A DNA stretch of 64,000 nucleotides from Armatimonadetes bacterium 55-13 (GTDB lineage: Bacteria > Armatimonadota > Fimbriimonadia > Fimbriimonadales > Fimbriimonadaceae), in contig MKRX01000002.1 of NCBI GenBank assembly GCA_001898035.1, forward strand, positions 283,964-347,963. Reading direction: 5' to 3'. Shown here piece after piece: positions 45,022 through 55,600 of this stretch. The position numbers and the translations under genes were made by a program. The stretch's first letter is position 1, and every line of letters begins with the position of its first letter. A model generated the notes under the pieces. It was not told where the DNA came from and ran no database searches. It worked only from the letters and a program-made list of their open reading frames with translations.

Positions 45022-46524
45022 TTAGTAGTCCATCGCGATGCGTTCGGTATTGACGAGGCTAAACGGGACTTCCAATGCGCTTGGATCGATGACGGCAAAC
45101 GTCTCCTTTCGGCCCTTAGCCGCCAAATAGAGGCTAACCATGCTTTCCAAATTCTCGAGATAGCTGATGGGCAGCAAGAAGAGGAAGCGAGAGTTGGGCA
45201 GTCCTTGTTCCTGTCCGACCAGCCGACGGAGGTGAGTAATGACCGGCTTGCGCTGCTCTCCCAACTTGTCTATAGTCGCCTTCGTGGGAGCGATGAACGC
45301 TTCGTAATTGTTCGGGAACGACTCGCGGAGCACGATTATTCGTTGCAATAGGCTGTGCATCGCTCGGAGAACATCTATGGGAGTGCTCTCAAGTTTCTCA
45401 CCGTTTGGAAGGACGGGGCGTACCTCAGAATGGAGAAACTCCTTAGAAAAGCGCATGCCTTTCGAAAGCAGTTCCCGCTGGACGGGAGTTAATTCCGTGC
45501 TGTCCAAGAGCCATGCGGGGAGAAGCTGTTTGATGACGCTCAAGAAATTGTATTCGGGCAGGACTTCGGCCCTTGAGGCTTCCACGACGATACGCTCTTC
45601 GTTGATATCCAAGTCCGCTTTGTAGTTCTTCACGAACATGTTCCGGAGAGTCGACGCAGGAAGGGACGGCAAGATTCGGCATCCAAGCTCCTTGGGCATG
45701 GAAACCGTGCCGAAGTGCAGGGGTTCGACTTTGCCGCCACCAAAAAAGGTTTTGCAGATGCCTTGAGCGACCACGAAGCTGCCCGATTTGGGTTCGAGAT
45801 ATGACTTTGTGAACGGTTCGACGTCGATATTGAACATCGACCAGCGAGCGGCACAGTCAAACTTCCAGTTGAGCTTTCCGCGCAACTCGTCGTAGCCGAT
45901 CCAGCTCGCCTTGCCGCAGCGTTCGCATTCAATGTGAACCTCAGTTTCATTCGCGGACGCCACATGCGTGCAGTCGATGTACCCGCAAGTGGGGCAGACC
46001 GGCCAGTAGAGCTTTTCTGGATGATAGCCAGCGAACGTGTCTTCCAGATATTTTATTATCGTATCTTTGTTTAAAAGTACTTCTCTCACATATGGCGTGT
46101 ACATGCCACGTGAATAGAGACTGGAAGTGCGAATTAGCGTGGGGTGACAATCAAGCGAAGATAGCCGATTAAGAAACTGATTTTCGAAGTGTTTTGCCCA
46201 GGTTAATTTATCATCGAACGGTGATCGGATATCGCTAATGGGCTTGCCGCAAAATGGCTCAAATTGATCGATGATCGATTGATCTTTGTTAACCGCGACC
46301 CGCAATTGTCGATAATTGAGAGGGTCCATATCATCGTCAAACAATAAGAAATGGACGATGTGTCCTTCATTTCGAAGGGCTTTTACTAATTCATCGGCGA
46401 CGAGGTATTCCCGAAGGTTCCTCTCGTCGCCGAGAAATGCGCAGGTGATGCCAGCGGCTATCGTTACTGATGCGCGATCCTTAAACCGTTCGACCCAGTC
46501 GTTTCCAAAGACCTGATTGCTCAC
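45022..46524 (-). CDS. Class I lysyl-tRNA synthetase-like protein lacking HIGH and KMSKS motifs
   Basis: 500 residues, close to class I LysRS. DRASVTIAAGITCAFLGD aligns with the 'VxxGITPSGxxHIGN' region but has FLGD (30-33) in place of HIGH; LREYLVADELVKALRN continues the family pattern. Four zinc-ligand Cys remain (C177, C180, C200, C203). The expected K-M-S-K-S segment reads SMPKELGCRI (275-284). It is therefore probably not an aminoacylating enzyme; regulatory, amino-acid-binding or tRNA-mimic recognition roles are open. AT-richer patches occur (46040-46100). Cannot be excluded that it charges a non-standard substrate. Confidence 0.78.
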   Translation of the reverse strand: MSNQVFGNDWVERFKDRASVTIAAGITCAFLGDERNLREYLVADELVKALRNEGHIVHFLLFDDDMDPLNYRQLRVAVNKDQSIIDQFEPFCGKPISDIRSPFDDKLTWAKHFENQFLNRLSSLDCHPTLIRTSSLYSRGMYTPYVREVLLNKDTIIKYLEDTFAGYHPEKLYWPVCPTCGYIDCTHVASANETEVHIECERCGKASWIGYDELRGKLNWKFDCAARWSMFNIDVEPFTKSYLEPKSGSFVVAQGICKTFFGGGKVEPLHFGTVSMPKELGCRILPSLPASTLRNMFVKNYKADLDINEERIVVEASRAEVLPEYNFLSVIKQLLPAWLLDSTELTPVQRELLSKGMRFSKEFLHSEVRPVLPNGEKLESTPIDVLRAMHSLLQRIIVLRESFPNNYEAFIAPTKATIDKLGEQRKPVITHLRRLVGQEQGLPNSRFLFLLPISYLENLESMVSLYLAAKGRKETFAVIDPSALEVPFSLVNTERIAMDY

Positions 46525-46611
46525 TGGCCCTCAGTATCGTACATGACGCCAAAAATTGGAATAGCGTCCTTAGGCACTTCTCACGGTTTTGCGCCATATC
46601 CAACAATAATC

Positions 46612-49296
46612 CTAGGCCGCTTTTCGTACCGGGATGTCGGTGACTTCGGCCAGAAGACCGCGTTTATTACAGGCGTTAATAAATGCATCGGCCATGGTCG
46701 GATCGAATTGTGTACCCATTCCCGCTCGGATCTCTCCAATTGCTACGGAGAAGTCCATCCCTTTTCGATAGGGTCTATCGGTAGTCATTGCGCTAAATGC
46801 GTCGGCTACTGCCAATAGTCTCCCCATAAAGGGAATTTGTTCCCCAGCAAGTTGATCAGGATAACCCTGTCCGTCCCAGCGTTCATGGTGAGAACGAACC
46901 GCATCAATAATCGACTCCATTCCCGGGATTCCACCGACGATGAGCTCTCCCAATCGAGGGTGGCGCTTCATGATCTCGTATTCTTCCGGAGTAAGTCGTC
47001 CTGGCTTGCGAAGGATATCGTCTGGTACGCCGATCTTGCCAACGTCGTGAAGGAGGCCGCCGATGCGAATGGTTCGCATCGTCTCCTCGGACAAACCGAG
47101 TTCCTCGGCCGTCCAAAGCGCGTACTCGGTCACATCTTCGGAGTGCTTTCGCGTGTAGCGGTCTTTGTTGTCGACGGCGGTAATCAGAGCGTCCAGGACT
47201 TCGAAGGACGCCTCGGCTCTTAACTCGCGATTTGCGCGCTGAGAATCACTCGTCCAGGCTATTCCGGTGTCCGTGTTCTTGGCGGAGTATAGATTCGAGT
47301 CCGCGATGGTCAGTAGTTCGTGTCGGCTTTCCCCGTCGTCCGGGAAGCACGCAATGCCGAAGCTGAGAGAAATCGGAATCGTTCGTTCGTCGGTGGATCG
47401 GCAGAAGCCTTCGCTTTGCAAACGAGTCCGGATTCCGGTTGCCATGACGTGAGCTTTTTCTGCGGATGCTCCGGGGATGATGATGATGAATTCGTCGCCA
47501 CCGTAGCGGGCCGCCAGCGCGCCATCGCCAACTTCTTCAGTCAATACCTTGGCAACGGTCTTGAGAACTTGGTCACCGATGACGTGTCCATAAGTGTCGT
47601 TGAACAGTTTGAAGTTATTGAGGTCCACCATCATGATCGCCAGCGATTGTTCCTCTTGCTTGGCGGCCTTGAACATCCGCTCAAGACGCTGGTGAACGGC
47701 TCGGTGATTCAGAAGGTTGGTGACCGAATCTCGGTCGGCGGCGGCCAACGCGTTCGAGTGCTCGCGAGCATGTTCGAGCGCGGTACCGATTTCGAGTCCA
47801 ATACTTTCCAGCAGATCTTCATCCGCATGGCTGAACGTATTGTTTTCTCGAAGCACGCCGATCATGCCGATTTGCCGGTGTTGCCATGTTAAGGGCGCAC
47901 GGAGGCAGTTCCAGGTCTCATCGGAGGTAGATCTGAGGATAAGCGACTCTACGGTTGGTCGCAGAGGCATATCTTCCAGTTGCAATCGGAAGGGAATATC
48001 TGCCGGGAGTCCTTCGGCCGTATGGAGTTTGACCTTCATCGGTTGTCCAGATTCGCCCTCTTCATTGAGCCACACCACTACGCCGCCGGCATTCAAGGCG
48101 ATCTTGGAGTGGCGAAGCGACTCGCTCAGCACTTCTTCGAATTTGAGCGTATTGTTGACGGCTCGAGTGAGCTTTTGAATGGCGGTGAGCTGGCTCGTTC
48201 GCTGTTCGACCAGGCTTTCAAGATTTTCATTGAGAGCCGACATCTGTCGGGAGAGTGATACGTTCTCCGCGAGCATGAAGACTTGACGTAGCATCACGAG
48301 CGTAAAGACGATGATGGCTTCCGTATACACCGAGGTCGAAATCTGTCGATCCCGGATGAAGTCGTCTACGATGACGATTCCGAGGGCGACGATAACCAAG
48401 ATGTAGGGAGCAACCACTCGAACCATGTTCGCCGCGTTTCGCAGGCGTTGGTTGATATGTCGCTGCTGATGAGCCGAGTCTGACTTGGGCCACCAGTGTG
48501 CGGTAATGGCGCCGAATCCAATCGCCAAGAAGCCAAACGACCAACCCCAATCCGCCCAGGAACCCGTCTCGTAGGTCTCCTTGAGGTTCATGTACTGAAA
48601 GTTGCCGTCGGCCAAAGAAATCATGGCTAAGCCCGTTGCGATGAAGGCAATGGAACGTCGCAAGGAACTGGATCGTGCACAGCCCTTCAGGATGACCGTG
48701 GCCATGAAGATGGCGGCAAAGTCTCCGATGGGGTAGGCGGCGCTAATGATCTTATTCAAGAGCGAATCGTCGCTTCCCACCCACATCTTCTCAATCAGGA
48801 AGTACCACATCAGGATTGCCAAACTGGCAACGGTGATGGTGCTATCCAGGAAGAGGCGTGCCCGGCTGGCCACGTGTTGGCTGTATAGAAGCATACAGAC
48901 GCCCACGAGCAAGAACGGATATGAACCCAGATAACCGACATCGGGCCAACCTGGGAACGGCACCTCTTGACCCATGAAGGTCTCGATCACCGTCCAAGTG
49001 GTTTGCCCCGCCGTAAACGAGAGACACCCAAGTCCAATCAGCCACCAAGCCGCCTTTTGCGATTTAGTCTCGTGCTTAGGACTTCGAGCGTAGACGAAGC
49101 AGGCAAAGCTCGCCCAAAGCGGAGCGAGAATTTGGTAAATATTCTGAAATCCGTGATAGAAGTCTTTGCTTCCGGGCCTCACGGTTAGCATAAAGACGAA
49201 CAGAGCCATGTATCCCAGTGACATGACCAGCGTAATCTTCTGCAGTCGCGAGCACTTCTTCCAGAAGGCGTAACTTCGTTTAATCCCTCGACCCAT
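46612..49296 (-). CDS. Membrane GAF-GGDEF-HD-GYP c-di-GMP turnover sensor
   Basis: 894 residues. About nine membrane segments at 20-340, a coiled-coil (about 350-390), a GAF-like domain (about 390-530), GGDEF with RYGGDEF (about residue 597), and HD-GYP with HDVGKIG (about 747) and HHERWDGQGYP (about 797). Both enzymatic motifs are intact, so diguanylate cyclase and phosphodiesterase activity are both possible, with the membrane part as sensor. It would set the motile versus sessile balance. Start ATG 49296. Confidence 0.95.
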   Translation of the reverse strand: MGRGIKRSYAFWKKCSRLQKITLVMSLGYMALFVFMLTVRPGSKDFYHGFQNIYQILAPLWASFACFVYARSPKHETKSQKAAWWLIGLGCLSFTAGQTTWTVIETFMGQEVPFPGWPDVGYLGSYPFLLVGVCMLLYSQHVASRARLFLDSTITVASLAILMWYFLIEKMWVGSDDSLLNKIISAAYPIGDFAAIFMATVILKGCARSSSLRRSIAFIATGLAMISLADGNFQYMNLKETYETGSWADWGWSFGFLAIGFGAITAHWWPKSDSAHQQRHINQRLRNAANMVRVVAPYILVIVALGIVIVDDFIRDRQISTSVYTEAIIVFTLVMLRQVFMLAENVSLSRQMSALNENLESLVEQRTSQLTAIQKLTRAVNNTLKFEEVLSESLRHSKIALNAGGVVVWLNEEGESGQPMKVKLHTAEGLPADIPFRLQLEDMPLRPTVESLILRSTSDETWNCLRAPLTWQHRQIGMIGVLRENNTFSHADEDLLESIGLEIGTALEHAREHSNALAAADRDSVTNLLNHRAVHQRLERMFKAAKQEEQSLAIMMVDLNNFKLFNDTYGHVIGDQVLKTVAKVLTEEVGDGALAARYGGDEFIIIIPGASAEKAHVMATGIRTRLQSEGFCRSTDERTIPISLSFGIACFPDDGESRHELLTIADSNLYSAKNTDTGIAWTSDSQRANRELRAEASFEVLDALITAVDNKDRYTRKHSEDVTEYALWTAEELGLSEETMRTIRIGGLLHDVGKIGVPDDILRKPGRLTPEEYEIMKRHPRLGELIVGGIPGMESIIDAVRSHHERWDGQGYPDQLAGEQIPFMGRLLAVADAFSAMTTDRPYRKGMDFSVAIGEIRAGMGTQFDPTMADAFINACNKRGLLAEVTDIPVRKAA

Positions 49297-49435
49297 GTGA
49301 ACCCATCCAGAGAGGCATAGGAATACTTCTCAATGGGCTGATTCCATGTTCTTGCTGTTCTTTCACACATATTTGCGAGGAATTGACGATTTTTCGGCGT
49401 ATCTGGCGGGATAAGATGCCAGCCTATTAGGCGAC

Positions 49436-50293
49436 ATGGGAGTCGTTTTTGGATTAGCGGCGGCAATCTGCTGGGGTGTGGGGGACTTTGTCATCACTAC
49501 TCTCGCACGATATATGGGCAGCACGAAAAGCTTGCTGTACATTCAAATATTCAGCTTGCTCTCTTGGTTAGTGTTGATTCCAGTATTTCCACACGACTCC
49601 AAGGGTGGCCCGAATATCTGGGCCATCGCCGTTGCCGCGGGCGTCTTTCACGTCGGCGGTCTAGTCTTGACTTACAAAGCCTTCGAGATCGGAACTCTAT
49701 CTCTGGTCTCCCCTATTGCGTCCAGTTTTGCCATTGTGACAGCATTCCTGACCCTTGTCTTTGGTCCCCAGCCGCCAGCAATGGCATTGGCAGGAACGGT
49801 GCTACTGGTGGCAGGTGTGGCCGTCGTAAGTCGCTCAACGGGTTCGGAAGGGCCGGTCTCCATCAAGGGAGTCCCTCAAGCGGTGGGCAGCGCCATCGCG
49901 TTTGGCGTGATGTTTTGGATCATCGACTTCTACGTTCAGAAACCGCTTGGTTACGTATATCCCTTGATCGTCCTGAAGATCATGGCCTCTTCCTACGCCT
50001 TTCTTATGGCGGGGCTGGCCAGGCGCCGGGGTGTTGAGGAAGAGGTTCAGCCAACCAAGCGAAACGTTTGGGGATTGGCAGTATTGGCGGCGCTTCTGGA
50101 TTCGGGAGCGTGGGTGGCCTGGTTGTTCGGGAACAGGGAGGCGAATACGGCGGTCGTAACAGCGTTAGCCTCCCTGTTTAGTGCGGTGACCGTGGTAATG
50201 GCATGGATCTTTCTCAAAGAACGGCTGAACCGATTCCAGTGGGTTGGCGTTGCGGTCATCCTCGCCGGGATCTTGTTGGTCAGCCTTCCATGA
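49436..50293 (+). CDS. EamA/DMT family transporter
   Basis: 285 residues, ten hydrophobic segments in two repeats (GVVFGLAAAICWGVGDFVI and GVPQAVGSAIAFGVMFWII). Drug/metabolite transporter fold in the inner membrane; substrate unknown. Its stop overlaps the following ALDH-like gene's start as ATGA, so the two are one unit. Confidence 0.92.
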   Translation: MGVVFGLAAAICWGVGDFVITTLARYMGSTKSLLYIQIFSLLSWLVLIPVFPHDSKGGPNIWAIAVAAGVFHVGGLVLTYKAFEIGTLSLVSPIASSFAIVTAFLTLVFGPQPPAMALAGTVLLVAGVAVVSRSTGSEGPVSIKGVPQAVGSAIAFGVMFWIIDFYVQKPLGYVYPLIVLKIMASSYAFLMAGLARRRGVEEEVQPTKRNVWGLAVLAALLDSGAWVAWLFGNREANTAVVTALASLFSAVTVVMAWIFLKERLNRFQWVGVAVILAGILLVSLP

Positions 50294-51657
50294 ATGAACT
50301 TAGAATCGACAAACCGAGCTTAATTTGGGGACAGCCATCTGGCGAAGGGGAGCCTATATCCACGGTCTCTCCTCTAGGGACTACCGTCACAACGTTCAAG
50401 GGACTCTCCGAGGAGGAGTTGGATGCGTTGTTTCAACAACGGCACCCGCGCGAGGAATGTAATGTAGAAGCGTTTGCGGAAGCACTCGCAGATCGATTGA
50501 AGCAGCGTAGAGTCGAATTTGCCGATGCGATGCGGATCGGCACGGGCTTTAACCGGGGCGACTGCGGAGAAATGGTCGATGGCGCGGTTGAACTCCTGCG
50601 GACGTGGGACAATGCAACATCCCCACTGTGCCAACCGATTTCCTATCCCGGACGTGTGATGGAATTGCACCGAGCGCCTTGGGGGACGGTGAGCGTGATT
50701 TTGCCCCAGAACGCTTTTCTGCTTATCGGTCTTACGAGTCTCCTATCGGCGCTTTCCACCGGAAACCGCATCGTGCTTCGTGCGCCTTCGTCAGAGGCTC
50801 AATCGGCGGTTTTGCTTGGTGAAGCCTTAAAGGAAGTCGGCCTTAGTTCAGACTTGTATAGCCTTGTGCTTTGCGATGCTCGGGACTTTATTCGGATGGC
50901 GATTTCTTCCCCAATCCATCCCCTGATTCACCTGCTGGGTAGCTCTCGACATGGAATCGACCTGGTGGCTCGCGGTCTAGAAGAAGGATGCGCTACATTG
51001 GTCGATGGCGACGGCAACACTTGGGTCTATGTAGACAAAGATTGGGAGCCAAGGGAAGCGGCGAATTTGCTTTGGCAAGGCGCGATTCGGTATTCGGGAC
51101 AGACGTGTACCTCGATTAACGGCGCAGTGATTCATCCAGATGTTTACCCTCAGGTGCGGGATCACCTCAGGCAGTTCACACAATCGACAAAGTTTGGCTT
51201 TGGAGACGAGCCGGTGGGCCCCCTTTTCAGTGAAGGACAGGCCAAGGCCGCCGAGGAGCGCATTTGCGAGAGCAAGGGAGCGATGGGAAGAGTCGGCAAT
51301 AGTCGAGGCAATCTGGTTCCGCCAACTTTGGTGGAAGATCCGGATTGGGATTCTCGATTGGTCACGGAAGGTGTTTTCGCCCCCGCGCTTTGGATCCGAA
51401 GCGGGGACTTTAAAGCATTTGCCGATAAGTGGCCCACGAACAAATACCCTCTTTCGGTCGGCGTTTGTTCGCATCGACTAGATGGTGCTCACATCCTTTC
51501 CCAGCTTAGCGGGGCCGCCCGCGTAATGTTAAATGGCGATCCAAGTCTGGAGCACGTTCGGGAGCCATGGGGCGGTTATCCGGCCAGCGGAAACAACCCG
51601 GTGAGTCCTTGGATCGATAAGTACACCCGGGTCGTTCAACTGGATCGTCCCAGTTAG
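50290..51657 (+). CDS. Aldehyde dehydrogenase superfamily protein
   Basis: 455 residues from ATG 50290. The nucleophile is present in YSGQTCTSINGAVIHP, and the GSSRHG and P-R-A-PWGTVSVILPQN segments follow the ALDH order. The usual LELGG block that supplies the general base Glu reads LVDGDG, so deacylation by hydrolysis may differ; a CoA- or transfer-type acylation is possible. Substrate unknown. A frame extending upstream overlaps the EamA gene and is not used. Confidence 0.85.
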   Translation: MNELRIDKPSLIWGQPSGEGEPISTVSPLGTTVTTFKGLSEEELDALFQQRHPREECNVEAFAEALADRLKQRRVEFADAMRIGTGFNRGDCGEMVDGAVELLRTWDNATSPLCQPISYPGRVMELHRAPWGTVSVILPQNAFLLIGLTSLLSALSTGNRIVLRAPSSEAQSAVLLGEALKEVGLSSDLYSLVLCDARDFIRMAISSPIHPLIHLLGSSRHGIDLVARGLEEGCATLVDGDGNTWVYVDKDWEPREAANLLWQGAIRYSGQTCTSINGAVIHPDVYPQVRDHLRQFTQSTKFGFGDEPVGPLFSEGQAKAAEERICESKGAMGRVGNSRGNLVPPTLVEDPDWDSRLVTEGVFAPALWIRSGDFKAFADKWPTNKYPLSVGVCSHRLDGAHILSQLSGAARVMLNGDPSLEHVREPWGGYPASGNNPVSPWIDKYTRVVQLDRPS

Positions 51658-52067
51658 CTTCGGCTTAGGACAATGCCGTTTTTGACGGACAAAGATTGGC
51701 CGTCCGCGGAAAGGGTTAAGGATTCGGGTTGCTTTTCTACGGCGGAGTCCGGAGCTTCTCCATCGAATTCCTCCGCAACGAGCTTGAGTTTATCTCCCTC
51801 AAGGATCACCTTTCCTTTGGCGGTATGGCTCTCCGTTCGCGTTTGACCCGCATCGGTAAAGCTGACGGTTCCGGTGGCAATGAACTTGCCGACTTCGTCG
51901 ATGGTGATTTGGTAGCTCTTGTTATCCTTCTTTCCCGTCCAGTCTCCGACGACGGATGCAAAGGGGCCAGCTGGCTTAGGGGGTGCGGGCTCGACGGTCT
52001 TAGAGGGGCCACATCCTAAGGTTAAACCCAAGGAGAGCACCGCGAGGATCGTTGGCAGGTACCTCAT
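51654..52067 (-). CDS. Small lipoprotein, hypothetical
   Basis: About 137 residues from ATG 52067. Signal sequence and lipobox (LSLGLTLGC, Cys around residue 19), then a Pro-rich linker and a small beta-rich domain (GDWTGKKDNKSYQITIDEVGKF) resembling lipocalin-like or DUF-type folds. Outer- or inner-membrane lipoprotein. Converges with the ALDH-like gene (4-base overlap). Confidence 0.8.
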   Translation of the reverse strand: MRYLPTILAVLSLGLTLGCGPSKTVEPAPPKPAGPFASVVGDWTGKKDNKSYQITIDEVGKFIATGTVSFTDAGQTRTESHTAKGKVILEGDKLKLVAEEFDGEAPDSAVEKQPESLTLSADGQSLSVKNGIVLSRS

Positions 52068-52205
52068 GGAGCTATTTTGGCAGGTTTTGAAAAGGGGGCT
52101 TCCTGGTCCCAGACTGTGTAGGCTGCCGGGGCCCAATCTTGCGCATATCGGCGCATTACCTACACCCTGTCTAATTAGGCTCAAATCAACTCCGATAACG
52201 AAAGC

Positions 52206-52598
52206 ATGAACGAAGCACGGGAGGAGGAATTGAAGGTGATCGATGACAGTCACTCCACCGTGTCGGAGCTACCCGTCTTCCAACGGGCGCAACTGGAGAC
52301 GACATCGGGAGGAGATCGACAGTTTGCCGATCAAGTACTTCGCGTGTTTGTCTCGGAGATTCCCAGCAGAATTCGCTCGATTCGTCGAGCGGTAGAGTCC
52401 GGGGAGTACCGTAACCTTCGCTACCATGCAAGGGCGGCGAAGTGTGGGAGCCAAGCGGTAGGCGCCATCCGGTTGGCAGAAGTTTGTTCCGAACTTGAGG
52501 AACGAGCTCAAGGCGGCGACGTTCTACCGGTCATTAGCTCTCTCGTGAAAGAAGCCCGAAGGTTTCGGACGCACGTGAATCAGCAAAACGTCTTCTAA
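52206..52598 (+). CDS. Hpt domain phosphotransfer protein
   Basis: 130 residues. The phospho-acceptor His is H74 in YHARAAKCGSQAVGAIRLAE, matching H-x-L-K-G-S-x-x-x-x-G-A though the Leu/Lys are changed. FVSEIPSRIRSIRRAVESGE is the preceding Hpt helix. It would relay phosphate between response regulators; no partner kinase is in the window. A GTGTAGG/CCTACAC stem (about 52115-52173) lies just upstream. Confidence 0.85.
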   Translation: MNEAREEELKVIDDSHSTVSELPVFQRAQLETTSGGDRQFADQVLRVFVSEIPSRIRSIRRAVESGEYRNLRYHARAAKCGSQAVGAIRLAEVCSELEERAQGGDVLPVISSLVKEARRFRTHVNQQNVF

Positions 52599-52633
52599 GT
52601 TTTCTTCTCCTTCATTGCCTCTCCCAGCACCCA

Positions 52634-52668
52634 GGCCCCTCCTCTCGATTCCCAGCGAGAGAGGGGCC
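52634..52668. terminator. Bidirectional terminator-like hairpin
   Basis: GGCCCCT-C-CTCTCG (52634-52647) pairs with CGAGAG-AGGGGCC (52656-52668), with one bulge and an 8-base loop. It lies between the convergent Hpt gene and the 1136-residue protein. No strong T-run follows on either side, so efficiency is uncertain. Confidence 0.55.
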
Positions 52669-52677
52669 CCACCATTT

Positions 52678-55600
52678 TCAGGCGGCCATCCTTTGTCGCG
52701 CAAAGGGTTCCATCACTCGGATGACGTTCTGGTATTGGCAACTCGTGGCAAGGACGAGGTGCGAGTCGGCTACGATCAGGTCGGCTCGAGCTTGGCCCGC
52801 TGCGCAGACCTTTGTCTCTTCGCCTGACTTGGGATCAATCATCACCACACGTCCTACCGGTTTGCCGTTGTCGCAAGTCAGGGCAAACAATAAACTCTGC
52901 GAACCGTGGTGAATCCCTATAAATCGGCGTAGCGCGGTCACGCCTTGGAAACACGTCTCGGAAGTGGCCGACATCTTCTTGAGGTTGATCGTAAAAAGCC
53001 GCCCCCCGATTGTGTCGGCGATATATAGCTTGTGCCCGATGAGGACAGGATCAATGGCGATGGTTTCGACTTCGAGCTCAATCATCTTTTCCGCACCGCC
53101 GAAGTGAATGCAGAGGACCCCGGGCTGTAAAGCGAACAAAGCGAGAGGGCGCCCCTGGTGCAGGCAGAGATGCAACAAACGTGATCCCTCGGGCCCCGAA
53201 GCATATTCATCCAGTCCATTTTCAGAAACTTCCAGAATCTTTCCGTTTGATAGCCCAGCAAACACGTGCTTCGCATCGCCGCAGAGTTTGAGGCCCTCAA
53301 CCGGACTCCCAAGACGGACGGGATCCCCCAGGAGCTGTCCGCGATGGTTCCTAAACTCGAGCAGGGCGTTCCCATCGTCTTTTACGCCGATCCACTGATG
53401 CGGGGTGACCAGTTGATCGACATATTCGCCCGCGAACTGCTCCATGGCGTACCAACCGTGCGTATTGACGATTCGAACCCGATTTCTCTGAGCGATGAAG
53501 AGGTTCTGGCCGTGGGTGGCCAGACGCCACGCCTCAAGCGCGATCGGTTCGTCCAGACCAAAGCTACGGTCGTCTTTACCTGGCCAGAAGCCATGCAGTG
53601 TCGGTCCACAGGTGTAGATGACTCGTCCACCCGCGTAGAGGACGGCCCCAATCTCGTTCCCAATTGGCGCCGTGCCGATCGGGGTCATTGGTTTGAGATC
53701 ATTCTCAAAGGCAACCAAGTCGAGGGGAAGAGGACTGTGGACGCTCCAAGTCTTTGCCGAGGATGCTCCCAACCCTTCCCAAGATTGCGCATCCATTGAA
53801 ATGGGTTCGGCATCCACTTCTTCCACATCGTCAACTTTGGATATCTCAGGTTCGGTCTGATTTGCGATCAGGTCCTGAAGGACCTCAGATACGGCGTCGT
53901 CGGAGATCTCAGCGCTACTGTCTTTGGGGGCGTGGAAGACGGACAGAGTGCTATTTGCCTCACCGTCTTCGAACGTCTCCAAGTGATCTGGAAGCGGATC
54001 GAGATGGAAAGTCATGGTAGGAACGAAGTTGGATTCTTCCTCGGCTACCGGTTCGGGAATATTGGAGAGCCGGGCGACTTCGTTCGCAAAGTGAAATTCG
54101 GGAATTTCTACAATTTGGACCGTTCCAGGTTCCGGTTCTGGTTCGACTTCCGTCTCCAGTGTGGCTTCTCCTTCAGGTTCCGGTTCCGGCTCGACCGCAT
54201 CGAGATCCTCAAGGGTCTGTTGCTCGATTGAAGGCTCGTCTGCCGCGAGATCCTCTGTCTCAGCTGACTCGGGAGCTTCCCAGTGAGATTCTTGTTCGTG
54301 GTCCGTAGAGGCTTCCTGCTCGATATCGGGTTCAGTCGGAAGTATCACGACCTCGGGCGCCTGGGATTCGGCAACCGCTTCTTCAAGGACTTCTTCGGGT
54401 AAATCCGATTGGTCTTCATCGGGTGCGCTGATCTCATCGTGGATGTATTCCGTGAATTCAGGCACCTCGGGCTCGACCTCAATGACTTGGGCGTTCTCGG
54501 CTTCGTCGTCGGACTGAGGAGCCTCATTCTCCGGTGCAATCTTCGCTTCCGCTACGGCTACGGTCTCGTCCCCGTCCTTTTCCCCATCAATGACTTCCAA
54601 TACAGGAGGATCACTTTCGACGACTTCCTCGGGTTCGGCTGGTGGGGCAAAGCTGTGCGCCGCAATCAACTCCGCCAACTCGCTATGTCGTTCGGCGCTT
54701 GAGCCCGTTAGGCCGCTGATTTGGGTCAGGATGTTCTCGTGGATGCGTCCAATTTCCTCGGTGAGCCCATCGATCCGCTCGGGCATTGCCTCCAGATTAG
54801 TTTTGATCTCAGACAAAGGAGTCAGACTTTCTTCAATCGACTCAAGACGGTCTAGCTTAGAATCCAAGACATCGAAATGGCCTAGCTTGTCCTCGATAGA
54901 ACTCAGGCGGTCTAGCTTGACTTCAACGGCATCCAGATTCGGCAATGAGGCGCGTACCGATTCAATGGCAGCGGGAATAGCGGAGACGCTTGTGCCGACG
55001 GCTTCCAGTTGAGACGGCATGGACTCCAACGAAAGTTGACTCTTTCGCAGTTCCGCGATTTCGGCTCGAAGATGCTCGGATTGAGCGCGAGCCTGTTGCT
55101 CTGCTTGGGACACACTAGCTTCCGCCTCGGCCAACTGGGCCTCCATCTTTGCCAGCCTTTCCGCTAGTTGGTCGGCTTTCGCCTGAATCGAAGGCAAAGC
55201 AGCGAGATCCTCTTTAATGGCGATTTGCATTTTTGCAAACTGATCGAGATGGCTCTTAACGGCTTCAATATCGCGAGCCAACAGGGTATGCCCTTGGGCA
55301 AGCTCAGTCCGGTTTGATTCTAATTTCGAGAGCAGGGCCGCTTGGCGTTCGCTACCCAACTGGACTTCAGCGGCGGCTTTAGCCAAAGTCTCGCCCGATT
55401 CCTTATCCTGCTTCTCCATGCGAGTGAGACGAGCTTCGAAGCCTTCAATTTGAGCACGGAACGTGCGGACCACTGGAGGATTCTTCACGAGGCTGTGTTG
55501 ACTATTCTCAATTTTCTCCAGCCGGTCGACGATGCTCTTGACGGTCTCTAGGTAAAGACTCTTGGCTTCTTTCGACATGCTGGTCGTGAATGCCTGAGAG

